Positions 9,395-17,225 of a stretch of DNA of 64,000 nucleotides are shown in pieces. This DNA comes from Gaiellasilicea sp963765705. GTDB taxonomy: Bacteria > Actinomycetota > Thermoleophilia > Gaiellales > Gaiellaceae. How positions within the stretch are numbered: the first letter of the stretch is position 1; each line of letters opens with the position of its first letter. The stretch spans positions 124,001 through 188,000 of the forward strand of contig CAVXXJ010000006.1 in NCBI GenBank assembly GCA_963765705.1. Direction: 5' to 3'. A program made the translations under genes and the position numbers. The notes below the pieces were generated by a model. It was not told the origin of the DNA and did not search any database. It worked only from the letters and a program-made list of their open reading frames with translations.

Positions 9395-9634
9395 TCAAGC
9401 TTTGCGCCAGCGGCCGAAGATGAGGCCGCCGAGGGTGAAGCCGAGCCCGAACGTGCCGACGGCGAAGGCGCCGACGGCGATCGTCTTGCGGCCGAAGGAG
9501 AGCCGGTTCCAGCGGCCGAGCACCTCCTGCTCCTCGGTGGTCAGCGGCTCGCCGCGGCGCTGTTTCCGCAACGCTCCTCCGGCCCTCAGCCCGAGGTAGA
9601 GGTCGTCGAAGATCTCGGGTGACTCGTCCGTCAC
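9395..9634 (-). CDS. Small single-pass membrane protein, unknown
   Basis: 79 aa from the GTG at 9634; an in-frame ATG at 9670 would add 12 residues and overlap the upstream region of the metallophosphoesterase gene. An acidic N-terminal part (ESPEIFDDLYLGLRAGG) is followed by a glycine-rich hydrophobic helix (AVGAFAVGTFGLGFTLGG) and a basic end. No family is recognised. The stop lies one base beyond the end of the convergent permease gene. Confidence 0.5.
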   Translation of the reverse strand: MTDESPEIFDDLYLGLRAGGALRKQRRGEPLTTEEQEVLGRWNRLSFGRKTIAVGAFAVGTFGLGFTLGGLIFGRWRKA

Positions 9635-9693
9635 GGCGGGAAGTGTATAGCCAGGATCGGAGGTTCTCATGCGCGGTTATCGTCCCCGTCACC

Positions 9694-10521
9694 ATGGCGA
9701 CGCGAGTCCTTCACCTCTCCGACCTCCACTTCGGCCGCAACGACAAGCCCGAGTCGATCGAGGCGCTCGGCCGGCTCGTCGAGGTGGCATGCCCGGAGCT
9801 CGTGATCGCGAGCGGCGACCTCACCCACCGCGGCCTGCGCGCCCAGCACGAGAAGGCGGCTGCGTTCCTGCGCGGTCTCGACCTGCCGCTGCTGACGATC
9901 CCCGGCAACCACGACATCCCGTACACGTTCCCGAAGCGCTTCACGAGCCCGTGGCGGGAGTTCGAGCGGCTCTGGAAGACGACCGAGCCGGTCTACCGGT
10001 CGGAGAGCCTGATCGTCGTCGGGCTCAACTCCGTGCGGCCGTGGCGCCACCAGTCCGGCCGGCTTCGAGACGCCCAGCTGAAGGAGGTGGCGGCCGCCTT
10101 CGAGGGAGCGCCGGAGGGGGCGTACCGCATCGTCACGTTCCATCACCACCTGCTCGGTGCGCCCTGGCGCTCGCGGAAGAAACCCGTCGCCAAGCGGAAC
10201 CGTGTCCTCGCCGGGCTCGTCGAGGCGGGCGCCGACCTCGTGCTCGCCGGTCACATCCACCAGAGCACGGTCGCGGAGCGGCGCGAGTTCGAGCTCTCGA
10301 GCCCCGAGGGCGAGCACGCCGTGGTCGTCTCGATCGCACCCGGCTTCGGCCAGCCGCGGCCGAACCGGCGCGGCGAGGCCCGCGGCCTGCACATCTACGA
10401 GATCGCCGACGAGGCCGTGCGCATCCTCACCTACATCTGGCGCGAGGACGGCTGGGGGCTGACGGCCGTGCGCACGTTCCCGCGCGGCCGCCAGCCTCTC
10501 GCCTTCGAGCCCGAGCGCTAG
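9694..10521 (+). CDS. Calcineurin-like metallophosphoesterase
   Basis: 275 aa from the ATG at 9694. All metal-binding motifs of the calcineurin-like phosphoesterase fold are present and in order: SDLHFG (residues 9-14), GDLTHRG (41-47), GNHD (71-74), FHHHLL, and GHIHQ near residue 190. This is the Icc/CpdA-like branch acting on phosphodiester or nucleotide substrates, which cannot be named from sequence. The TAG stop shares CTAG with the stop of the convergent GlsB-like gene. Confidence 0.88.
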   Translation: MATRVLHLSDLHFGRNDKPESIEALGRLVEVACPELVIASGDLTHRGLRAQHEKAAAFLRGLDLPLLTIPGNHDIPYTFPKRFTSPWREFERLWKTTEPVYRSESLIVVGLNSVRPWRHQSGRLRDAQLKEVAAAFEGAPEGAYRIVTFHHHLLGAPWRSRKKPVAKRNRVLAGLVEAGADLVLAGHIHQSTVAERREFELSSPEGEHAVVVSIAPGFGQPRPNRRGEARGLHIYEIADEAVRILTYIWREDGWGLTAVRTFPRGRQPLAFEPER

Positions 10522-10796
10522 ACCGTTGCCCGGTGGCCGCCGCGGCCGGCGACTGCCCGATAGATGAGCAGCAGGACGATCGCCCCGACGATCGCCGTCA
10601 GCCACGAGCTGACGTCGAAGAACTCGTCCATCGGATGGGCGTCGAACAATGCCGCCGCAAGGAATCCACCAAGAATCGCGCCGACGACGCCGATGATGGT
10701 CGTGATGATGAAGCCGCCCGGGTCGTCGCCTGGCAGCAGTGCCTTGGCGATCGCCCCGGCGATGGCGCCGAGAACGATGAACGCGATGATTCCCAT
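10518..10796 (-). CDS. GlsB/YeaQ/YmgE family membrane protein
   Basis: 92 aa from the ATG at 10796. It has three hydrophobic helices with glycine zippers, MGIIAFIVLGAIAGAIAKAL, then PGDDPGGF, then IGVVGAILGGFLA, as in the transglycosylase-associated (Tag) family of small stress-induced membrane proteins. A second, diverged member is at 16534-16827. Family role is poorly defined. The 120-bp gap upstream holds no recognisable operator. Confidence 0.85.
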   Translation of the reverse strand: MGIIAFIVLGAIAGAIAKALLPGDDPGGFIITTIIGVVGAILGGFLAAALFDAHPMDEFFDVSSWLTAIVGAIVLLLIYRAVAGRGGHRATV

Positions 10797-10916
10797 CTGT
10801 TGACCCCCCAAGTAGGTGTGACGTTTGCGAAGCCGTGTTCCCCGCGCCACTCGAGTTGCAAACCCGTTCGGCAACGCAGCTAGAGTCCCGCCGTACCCGC
10901 GAGCCGAGGAGCGACG

Positions 10917-12413
10917 ATGGAGCAGCGTTTCGCCGAGCTGAAGAGACGTTTGGCCGAGATCCACGACCTGCGCCGGACGCAGGAGATCCTGTTCTGGGAC
11001 CAGACCGTGATGATGCCGCCGGGCGGCGCAGCAGTGCGCGCGCACCAGGTGACGACGCTCGACCGGATCGCGCACCAGAAGTTCGTCTCCGACACGACCG
11101 GCACCTTGCTGGACGAGCTCGCCGACTACGAGCAGCAGCTCGAGTACGACTCGGACGACGCGAGCCTGATCCGCACGGCGCGCCGCGACTGGGAGAAGGA
11201 GCGCCGCGTCCCCGCCGAGCTGGCTGCCGAGATGACGGGCGCCGCCGTCGAGGGCCACGACGTGTGGGCGAAGGCGCGGGCCGAGAACGACTACGAGCTC
11301 TTCCGGCCCGTGCTCGAGCGCGCGGTCGACCTCAAGCGCCGCTACGTCGACTGCTTCGAGGGCTACGACGAGCCCTACGACGCTCTCCTCGACGACTACG
11401 AGCCCGGTATGAAGACGGCCGAGGTGCGCCAGGTCTTCGAAGACCTCAAGACCGAGCTCATCCCGCTGATCGCCGAGATCGGCTCGGTGGACGGCGACGA
11501 CGCCTTCATGGACGGCCCCTGGCCGATCGACGCGCAGCACGCCTACTCGCTGAAGATCATCGAGCGGTTCGGCTACGACCCGTCGTTCGCGCGGCTCGAC
11601 CTGACGGTGCATCCGTTCGCAGCCAGCTCGGGGACACAGGACATCAGATTGACGACGCGGTACAAGGAGGACGACATCACGTCGATCTTCACCGCGATGC
11701 ACGAGTGCGGGCACGGCCTCTACGAGCACGGCGTCTCGCCGTCGCTCGAGCGCACGCCGCTCTGCCACGGCGTCTCCTCGGCCCTGCACGAGTCGCAGAG
11801 CCGGCTGTGGGAGAACATCGTCGGCCGCAGCCGCCCCTTCTGGAACCACTTCTATCCGTCGTTCCAGGCGGCGTTCCCCGAAGCCGTCGGCGACGTCGAC
11901 CAGGAGCGCTTCTTCCGCGCGATCAACCGCGTCAAGCCGTCGTACATCCGGGTCGACGCCGACGAGGCGACGTACAACCTGCACATCATCCTCCGCTTCG
12001 AGCTGGAGCAGGAGATCCTGTCCGGCGCGATCGACCTGAAGGAGCTGCCGGAGATCTGGAACACCCGCTTCGAGGAGTACCTCGGCATCCCGGTGCCGAG
12101 CGACACGCTCGGAGTGCTCCAGGACGTGCACTGGTCCGGCGGCAGCTTCGGCTACTTCCCCACCTACTCGCTCGGGAACATCGTCTCGGTGCAGATCTGG
12201 GAGAAGGTGCTCAGCGAGCTCCCCGACCTGCACGACCAGTTCGAGCAGGGCGAGTTCGGACAGCTGCACGACTGGCTGCAGAGCAACCTCTACGCGCTCG
12301 GCCGCAAGTTCACGCCGCAGGAGACGCTGGAGCGCGTCGTCGGCGGCCCGATCGACGCGGCGCCGTACGTGCGCTATCTGAAGGACAAGCTGGGAGCGCT
12401 CGCGACGGCTTAG
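10917..12413 (+). CDS. Carboxypeptidase M32 (Taq-type metallocarboxypeptidase)
   Basis: 498 aa, the normal length of M32 carboxypeptidases, which remove C-terminal residues from peptides in the cytoplasm with a zinc ion. The catalytic motif HECGH (HEXXH class) is near residue 262. Family signatures DIRLTTRY, HESQSRLWEN and YEQGV-like YEHGVSP are present, as is the downstream IRVDADEATYNLH that supplies the third metal ligand. Start is the ATG at 10917 with a GAGG stretch upstream. The assignment is secure; the substrate range is unknown. Confidence 0.95.
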   Translation: MEQRFAELKRRLAEIHDLRRTQEILFWDQTVMMPPGGAAVRAHQVTTLDRIAHQKFVSDTTGTLLDELADYEQQLEYDSDDASLIRTARRDWEKERRVPAELAAEMTGAAVEGHDVWAKARAENDYELFRPVLERAVDLKRRYVDCFEGYDEPYDALLDDYEPGMKTAEVRQVFEDLKTELIPLIAEIGSVDGDDAFMDGPWPIDAQHAYSLKIIERFGYDPSFARLDLTVHPFAASSGTQDIRLTTRYKEDDITSIFTAMHECGHGLYEHGVSPSLERTPLCHGVSSALHESQSRLWENIVGRSRPFWNHFYPSFQAAFPEAVGDVDQERFFRAINRVKPSYIRVDADEATYNLHIILRFELEQEILSGAIDLKELPEIWNTRFEEYLGIPVPSDTLGVLQDVHWSGGSFGYFPTYSLGNIVSVQIWEKVLSELPDLHDQFEQGEFGQLHDWLQSNLYALGRKFTPQETLERVVGGPIDAAPYVRYLKDKLGALATA

Positions 12414-14059
12414 GCCGGCTGCCGTTCGCTCGCGGGGGCGAGCACCCGCATCAGCTCGGTGCGCGAGCGGATGTCGAGCTTCCCGTAGATATTCGTCAAG
12501 TGGTATTCGACGGTCCGTTCGCTGACGAAGAGCGCGGCCGCGATCTCACGGTTACGGAGACCGCGCTCGACGAGCGCGGCCACGCGCAGCTCGTGCGGGG
12601 TCAGACGTGCCCGCAGTCCGCGCGCGCTGTGCGCCCTGCCTCCGGTCGCCGCGAGCTCGCGGCGCGCCCGCTCGGCCCACGGCTCCGCGCCCAGCTGAGC
12701 GAACGTGCCCAGGGCCGACCGCAGGTAGGTGCGAGCGTCACGGCGCCTTCTTGCACGTCGCAGCCGCTCGCCGTAGCACAGCTCGGTGCGCGCGAGGTCG
12801 AACGGCGTCGGCGTCATCCGGTGCCGGCGAAGCGATTCCGCGAACTCCGCATCCATCTCGTCGAGCGGGGCGAGCAGCCCGCGGCAGCGGTGGAGAGCAG
12901 CAGCGGCCCAGGAACGACCTGAGTCGGACGCACGCGCCTCGAAGCCGTCGCAGAGTCGGCGCGCGTCGGAGCCGCGTCCTGCACGGACGTAGGCTTCGAT
13001 CAGATCCGGCGTGCCTTGCGCGATGGACGGGTCGGTCGTTGCCTGGCCGATGCTGGACGAGACGAGAGGCTCGAGCGCTCGAATTGCGTCGTCGATGCGA
13101 CCGAGACCGAGCTCGAGCAGACCGGCCGCGGCCTGCGCCCAGCCGAAGAGGATGCCCTCGCCGGGGTCGGAGAGGGCCACTGCCTGCGCGATGCGGCGAC
13201 GGCACTCGTCCGTGCGGCCGCGGACGGCCGCGATCCGCGCCAGCGTGCTCAAGCAGGACGCTGTCTGCATCTTGTGCCCGACAGCCTCCGCGAGCCGGCG
13301 CGCCTCGGACGAGCGGGCGCTCGCCGCGCTCCACCGGCCAAGACGGAAGTCGATCGCGGCCCGTGTATCGAGCCAGCCCGGGAGCAGCGGGTCGTGCGAC
13401 CGCCGGCCGCGCTCGATCAGCTCGTCCAGCACTGCCGCTGCGGCGCCGTACTCCTCCATCCAGTAGAGCGCCACGACGTCGGTCCGAAACATCCCCCGGG
13501 CCAGCTCCTCGCTGCCGACCTCGCCGATCGAGCGGCGGATCAGCTCTTCACCCGCTGTCGCGTCCTGGGCCAGGAGCAGCGTGATGCCGGCACGAAGATC
13601 GGTCTTCGCCGCGGAGCCGGAGCCGACAGCCAATTCGCGTGCCCGGCGTGCGGCGGCCCGAGCGCGCTCGGGATCGCCGCCGATGGCAGCGGCGATCCCC
13701 GCATCGCCGAGCAGCTCGGCCGCGAGCCCCGCGTGGGCAGCGCCGAGACCCTCTGCCTCGGTCAGCAGCCGCTCGTAGGCGTGCAGGGGCATCCCGCCCC
13801 ACACGTCGAGCCAGCCGTGGAGCTGATGGATGAGCGCCCGCAACTCCGGATCCGGGCGTTCCGCCAGCGCCGCATCGAGCAGTTCACGCGCTCGGCTCGG
13901 CTGCCCCGCGGCGTACGCGACCTCGGCTGCTCGGAACGTCTCCCCGGCCTCGGGCGGCTCGATGCCGGTGCCCAAAAGCCGTGCCAGTGCGATCTCGAGC
14001 CGGCGGGCTGCCTCGAGAGCAACGTCCAGATCGGAAGTCGTTTCACTGTGGATTTCCAC
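12410..14059 (-). CDS. LuxR-family regulator with TPR-like helical repeats (no ATPase domain)
   Basis: 549 aa from the GTG at 14059. About 470 residues of alpha-helical, TPR-like repeats (for example AAEVAYAAGQPSRARELLDA) lead to a C-terminal LuxR/GerE helix-turn-helix: RLTPHELRVAALVERG, NREIAAALFVSERTVEYHL, YGKLDIRSRTEL. It looks like the C-terminal two thirds of a LAL regulator without the P-loop ATPase part. The related gene at 17226-19955 keeps it. It is divergent from a secreted-protein operon at 14126, its probable target. The start codon lies in a 20-bp dyad. Confidence 0.85.
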   Translation of the reverse strand: MEIHSETTSDLDVALEAARRLEIALARLLGTGIEPPEAGETFRAAEVAYAAGQPSRARELLDAALAERPDPELRALIHQLHGWLDVWGGMPLHAYERLLTEAEGLGAAHAGLAAELLGDAGIAAAIGGDPERARAAARRARELAVGSGSAAKTDLRAGITLLLAQDATAGEELIRRSIGEVGSEELARGMFRTDVVALYWMEEYGAAAAVLDELIERGRRSHDPLLPGWLDTRAAIDFRLGRWSAASARSSEARRLAEAVGHKMQTASCLSTLARIAAVRGRTDECRRRIAQAVALSDPGEGILFGWAQAAAGLLELGLGRIDDAIRALEPLVSSSIGQATTDPSIAQGTPDLIEAYVRAGRGSDARRLCDGFEARASDSGRSWAAAALHRCRGLLAPLDEMDAEFAESLRRHRMTPTPFDLARTELCYGERLRRARRRRDARTYLRSALGTFAQLGAEPWAERARRELAATGGRAHSARGLRARLTPHELRVAALVERGLRNREIAAALFVSERTVEYHLTNIYGKLDIRSRTELMRVLAPASERQPA

Positions 14060-14063
14060 AGTG
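14044..14063. promoter_or_regulatory. Inverted repeat, candidate operator at the LuxR-gene start
   Basis: CACTGTGGA-TT-TCCACAGTG is a dyad with two perfect 9-bp arms and a 2-base centre. It covers the GTG start of the regulator and faces the divergent secreted-protein operon. This is a natural place for autoregulation. Confidence 0.5.
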
Positions 14064-14090
14064 TAACGGGGCGGCACGCTCGTTACGCTG
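14059..14090. promoter_or_regulatory. Second inverted repeat in the same divergent promoter region
   Basis: CAGTGTAACG, 12 bases, then CGTTACGCTG: two 10-base arms with one mismatch (core GTAACG/CGTTAC). It lies between the LuxR gene and the operon at 14126, where a promoter-binding dimer could sit. Confidence 0.35.
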
Positions 14091-14125
14091 GATCCGAAGT
14101 CCAGCCAGCCGAGGAGGAGTCGACA

Positions 14126-15040
14126 GTGAGCACTGCGAGCCACCTGACCCGACGTGTCCTGCCGGCGCTGCTCCTTTGCGTCGTGCTCGTACCCGCAGCG
14201 ACGGCTGCGACGACCGACCGCGTCCAGGTGGGCAGGGAGGGGCAGAACGCGACCGCGGGCTACCCGCTGGGCCTGTACACCTCGGTGACGCTGCTGCCGG
14301 ACTACCGGGCGCTCGGCCGCTTCGACGGCGAGTCCCGCAACTGGGAAGGGCCGAGCTACAGCGACGGCAGCCTCGGCGGCAAGTCGACGCTCGACTGGCA
14401 GGTGACCTTCGAGCCGGCCCGGTCGGCCGCCGCTGCGGCGGCGAAGGCCCTCAGCCAAGCCTGGCCGGTCGCGGAGCGGCCGCGCGTGCGAATCCCGCAC
14501 CGCGTCGGCCGGCGCAGCGTCGGATCGATCCCGGCCGTCGCGCTGCTGACGAAGGCACCGGGCGACAACAACGCGCAGTACGAATCGGTGCTCGCGTTCC
14601 CGCTCTGCCGCGGGCTCTTCGCGACGGCGAAGTTCTCGCTCCTGAGCCCGGTCGCCGAGTACGGGGGAAACCCGGCCGACCCATTCCTGATCAAGGGCGT
14701 CCCGACGAAGCAGTGGAACCACGACCGGGCGCTGGCGGCGCTCGGCCAGGTCGCCCTCGAGGGCTACTTGCCTCCCGGCCGGGTGACCGCGCGCGCCGGC
14801 GGCCGCACGGTAACGGGCGCCGTTCGCGACTGCCGCGGCGACGCGATGGCCGGAATCCAGGTGCGCCTCCTCCGCGGCAGCGCCACCGTCGCGCGGGCGA
14901 AGGCCGGCGCCGACGGCAGCTACCGCCTCACTGCACCGGGACCCGGGAGCTACCGCGTCTCGGTCGCGCTCACGGTCACCGGCAAGGGCGGCAGCGCGAC
15001 CCGTACCGACGCGCGCGCCGCGACCGTCCGCGTCGGCTGA
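14126..15040 (+). CDS. Secreted protein A with C-terminal CarboxypepD-reg-like domain
   Basis: 304 aa from a GTG preceded by GAGGAGG. An N-terminal signal peptide (LPALLLCVVLVPAATAA) predicts export. The middle (~residues 40-220) has no recognised domain but is shared with the protein at 20040-20936: AFPLCRG, TAKFSLLSP, PPGRVTARAGG. The last ~90 residues (VRDCRGDAMAGIQVRLL, DGSYRLTAPGPGSYRVS) look like a carboxypeptidase-regulatory/SdrD-B-type beta-sandwich. Its stop overlaps the ATG of the next gene. Function unknown; probably controlled by the divergent LuxR protein. Confidence 0.75.
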   Translation: MSTASHLTRRVLPALLLCVVLVPAATAATTDRVQVGREGQNATAGYPLGLYTSVTLLPDYRALGRFDGESRNWEGPSYSDGSLGGKSTLDWQVTFEPARSAAAAAAKALSQAWPVAERPRVRIPHRVGRRSVGSIPAVALLTKAPGDNNAQYESVLAFPLCRGLFATAKFSLLSPVAEYGGNPADPFLIKGVPTKQWNHDRALAALGQVALEGYLPPGRVTARAGGRTVTGAVRDCRGDAMAGIQVRLLRGSATVARAKAGADGSYRLTAPGPGSYRVSVALTVTGKGGSATRTDARAATVRVG

Positions 15041-16530
15041 TGCTCCTGCGCGCGCTTGCCGGTGTGGCGTTCCTGGCCGCCGCGGCCGTGGTCGCGGCCC
15101 TGGCGGTCGGCGGCGCGACGGCGGCGTCTCAGGCGTGCGCCAACTCGACCCCGCCGACGATTCTTCCCGAGCCCGAGTTCACGCTCGGCGCCACGAACGT
15201 GATCCGCTGGGAGCATGTCGACCAGAGCTGCTGGGACAACTCCGGCGCCGACGGCAAGAAGAGCGCCGAGCGGAAATTCGACGTCGTCGTGACGAACGTC
15301 GCCAATGGACTCTCGGAATGGACCTCGGTCAGCGGCGAGGACGAGACCGACGCGACGATCTCCGGCTCCGAGTTCCCCGCCACGAGCAGCACCGGCATCG
15401 AGGGACGTCGCTTCACGTACAAGATCCGTCGATCGGAGCTCGTCTGCAATGCGGGCAACCCCCAGACAGGCGTCTGCATCGACAGGAGGTACCGCTTCGG
15501 CACGTGGTCGGCGACGGTCGCGTCCACACAGGACGGGACTCCACCGAGCTCGACGCTTCAGCTCGGCTTCGGAAGCCCGTTCACGCGCTCCTTATCCGTT
15601 CCTGGAGTCGTCACCGGCTCGGGCGGTACAGCATGGATGCAGTTCGCGACGGATCCCGCGCTCCCGTGCGAACGCCCCGGAGTGCGGAACGTCAGCTGTG
15701 TCGCTCCCTTCAGCAACGGGACGCAGCTCGAGCTGGCGCCCGGGCCCGACGGCGAGCGGCAGATGTTCGGACGCGTCTGGGACGACGCGCGCAGACCCGA
15801 TGGCGCTCCGGGCCCGATCGTCTTCGGCATCCCGCCGGGGAACGCGTCACCGATCATCCGGGACACGATCATCGTCGACCGGACCGGGCCCGCATTCACG
15901 CTCCGTGCGTCGACGACCCAGATCGTCGTCGGCGGAACCGTCGACTTCGAGCTGGTGGCTCCTGTGGACGGAGTGGGCGCGCCGGGCAGCGGAGTCAATA
16001 CGGCCCTCGCCCGCTGGGCATTCGGCGACGGAGCGACGGCGGCGACGAGTCTCACGGCGTCGCACGCGTACGCCGCGACGGGGACGTACGAGGTGACGGC
16101 AAGGCTCGGCGACCAACTCGGGAACCTGACCAACTCGCCGCCGCTCCGGATCACAGTCACCGCTGCACCGGTCCCGCCGACTCCCGGTGGCACACCGGCG
16201 AGTCCGGGCGCTTCCGCGCCGGCCACAGTCGACCGCACGGCGCCGACGCTGACCCGCGTCGCGGTCGTGAAACGGCGGGGCGTTCCGACGAACATCTCCT
16301 TTCGCGCATCCGAGCGGGCGACATTGCTCGTCCAGATCCGCATCCTGACGCCGCGGCCCGCCCGCGTCGTCGCGACGCTCCGCAAGCCGATTCGCGCGGG
16401 TCGTGGCGGCGCCGCGCTCGGCCGCGCAGTGCAGCGGCCGGGCCGCTATCGGATCACCGTGGCGGCGCGCGACGCCGCAGGCAACGTCTCCGCCATGCGC
16501 GTCTTGATCGTGCGCTCGCAGCGGCGTTAG
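15040..16530 (+). CDS. Secreted PKD-domain protein B
   Basis: 496 aa, its ATG overlapping the stop of gene A (TGATG). There is a signal peptide to about residue 30. A ~200-residue N-terminal region carries IRWEHVDQSCWDNSG and VSGEDETDATISGSEF, shared with 21719-23227. A PKD domain follows at ~310-385 (ALARWAFGDG, SHAYAATGTYEVTARLGD). Then come a Pro/Gly linker and a C-terminal beta module with RFRASERATL-like FRASERATLLVQI and ending in RDAAGNVSAMRV. Likely a surface or extracellular protein; ligand unknown. Confidence 0.75.
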   Translation: MLLRALAGVAFLAAAAVVAALAVGGATAASQACANSTPPTILPEPEFTLGATNVIRWEHVDQSCWDNSGADGKKSAERKFDVVVTNVANGLSEWTSVSGEDETDATISGSEFPATSSTGIEGRRFTYKIRRSELVCNAGNPQTGVCIDRRYRFGTWSATVASTQDGTPPSSTLQLGFGSPFTRSLSVPGVVTGSGGTAWMQFATDPALPCERPGVRNVSCVAPFSNGTQLELAPGPDGERQMFGRVWDDARRPDGAPGPIVFGIPPGNASPIIRDTIIVDRTGPAFTLRASTTQIVVGGTVDFELVAPVDGVGAPGSGVNTALARWAFGDGATAATSLTASHAYAATGTYEVTARLGDQLGNLTNSPPLRITVTAAPVPPTPGGTPASPGASAPATVDRTAPTLTRVAVVKRRGVPTNISFRASERATLLVQIRILTPRPARVVATLRKPIRAGRGGAALGRAVQRPGRYRITVAARDAAGNVSAMRVLIVRSQRR

Positions 16531-16533
16531 CCG

Positions 16534-16827
16534 CTACGAAGGCCCGGTGATCGGGCGCTTCTGGACGAACTTGCGGTAGAGGACCAGCAGCACGATCGCG
16601 CCTCCGAGCGCGAACAGGAACGCCGTGAGCGCCTCTCCGGCCTCGATCGTCTCGTCGCCGTCGAGCACGCCGAAAGCGCCGGCAACTGCGCCGCCGAGGA
16701 ACGATCCGGCGATCCCGAGCAGGATCGTCTGCCACAGCTTCAGCGGGTCCTTGCCCGGCACGGCGAAGCGCGCGAGCAGGCCGATGATCAGGCCCGAGAC
16801 GACGAGCGAGAGGATCGCGCCCAGCAT
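16534..16827 (-). CDS. GlsB/YeaQ/YmgE-like membrane protein
   Basis: 97 aa from the ATG at 16827. The in-frame ATG at 16851 lies inside the structured repeat 16835-16906, so the downstream start is preferred. Three helices with glycine spacing are seen: VVSGLIIGLLARFAVPGKDP, ILLGIAGSFLGGAVAGAFG, LFALGGAIVLLVLY. This fits the transglycosylase-associated small membrane family and is a relative of 10518-10796. The stop is three bases from the stop of the convergent PKD gene. Confidence 0.75.
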   Translation of the reverse strand: MLGAILSLVVSGLIIGLLARFAVPGKDPLKLWQTILLGIAGSFLGGAVAGAFGVLDGDETIEAGEALTAFLFALGGAIVLLVLYRKFVQKRPITGPS

Positions 16828-16834
16828 TACCTGT

Positions 16835-16906
16835 TTGCGCAGGATGAGCATCCGCGGAGGCGGATGCTCATCGCGCGAAGACCCCTAAAGGGGCCACTGC
16901 GCGGCC
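16835..16906. repeat. Structured dispersed repeat, copy 1
   Basis: A 72-bp element of three predicted stem-loops. The main one has 13-bp arms GATGAGCATCCGC and GCGGATGCTCATC with loop GGAG. CCCCTAAAGGGG and a GGCC/GGCC stem follow. A ~86% identical copy lies at 52199-52269 in the opposite orientation. The main stem differs between copies by a paired change (T-A here, G-C there). It sits between the DUF2277 gene and the GlsB-like gene. Confidence 0.75.
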
Positions 16907-16940
16907 CAAAGACAGCGTGCCCGTACTTCACCGCGCGACC

Positions 16941-17207
16941 TTACGCGAACCGAGCTGCGGCGCGCGCCCGCGCCTTCGCGGCCTCGACCTCGCGGTCCCG
17001 CGGCGGCGCCTGCGTGACGAGCGACGCGAGCAAGCGCGTCGACACGGCGGTGATCTCCTCGACGGCACGCGCGAACGCGGCTTCGTTGGCCTTCGAGGGC
17101 TTGGTCGCGCCGCTGATCTTGCGCACGTACTGCAGCGCGGCCGCCTCGACTTCCTCGGGCGTCGCCGGCGGATCGAAGTTGTGGAGCGTTCTGATGTTTC
17201 TGCACAT
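16941..17207 (-). CDS. DUF2277 family protein
   Basis: 88 aa, typical length. It begins MCRNIRTLHNFDPPATPEEV and continues with ALQYVRKISG and KPSKANEAAF. It ends in the basic AAKARARAAARFA that marks DUF2277, a small cytoplasmic family of unknown function common in Actinobacteria. It follows the LAL regulator gene by 18 bases on the same strand and may be co-transcribed with it. Confidence 0.9.
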   Translation of the reverse strand: MCRNIRTLHNFDPPATPEEVEAAALQYVRKISGATKPSKANEAAFARAVEEITAVSTRLLASLVTQAPPRDREVEAAKARARAAARFA

Positions 17208-17225
17208 GCGCTCAGAATAGCCGGA

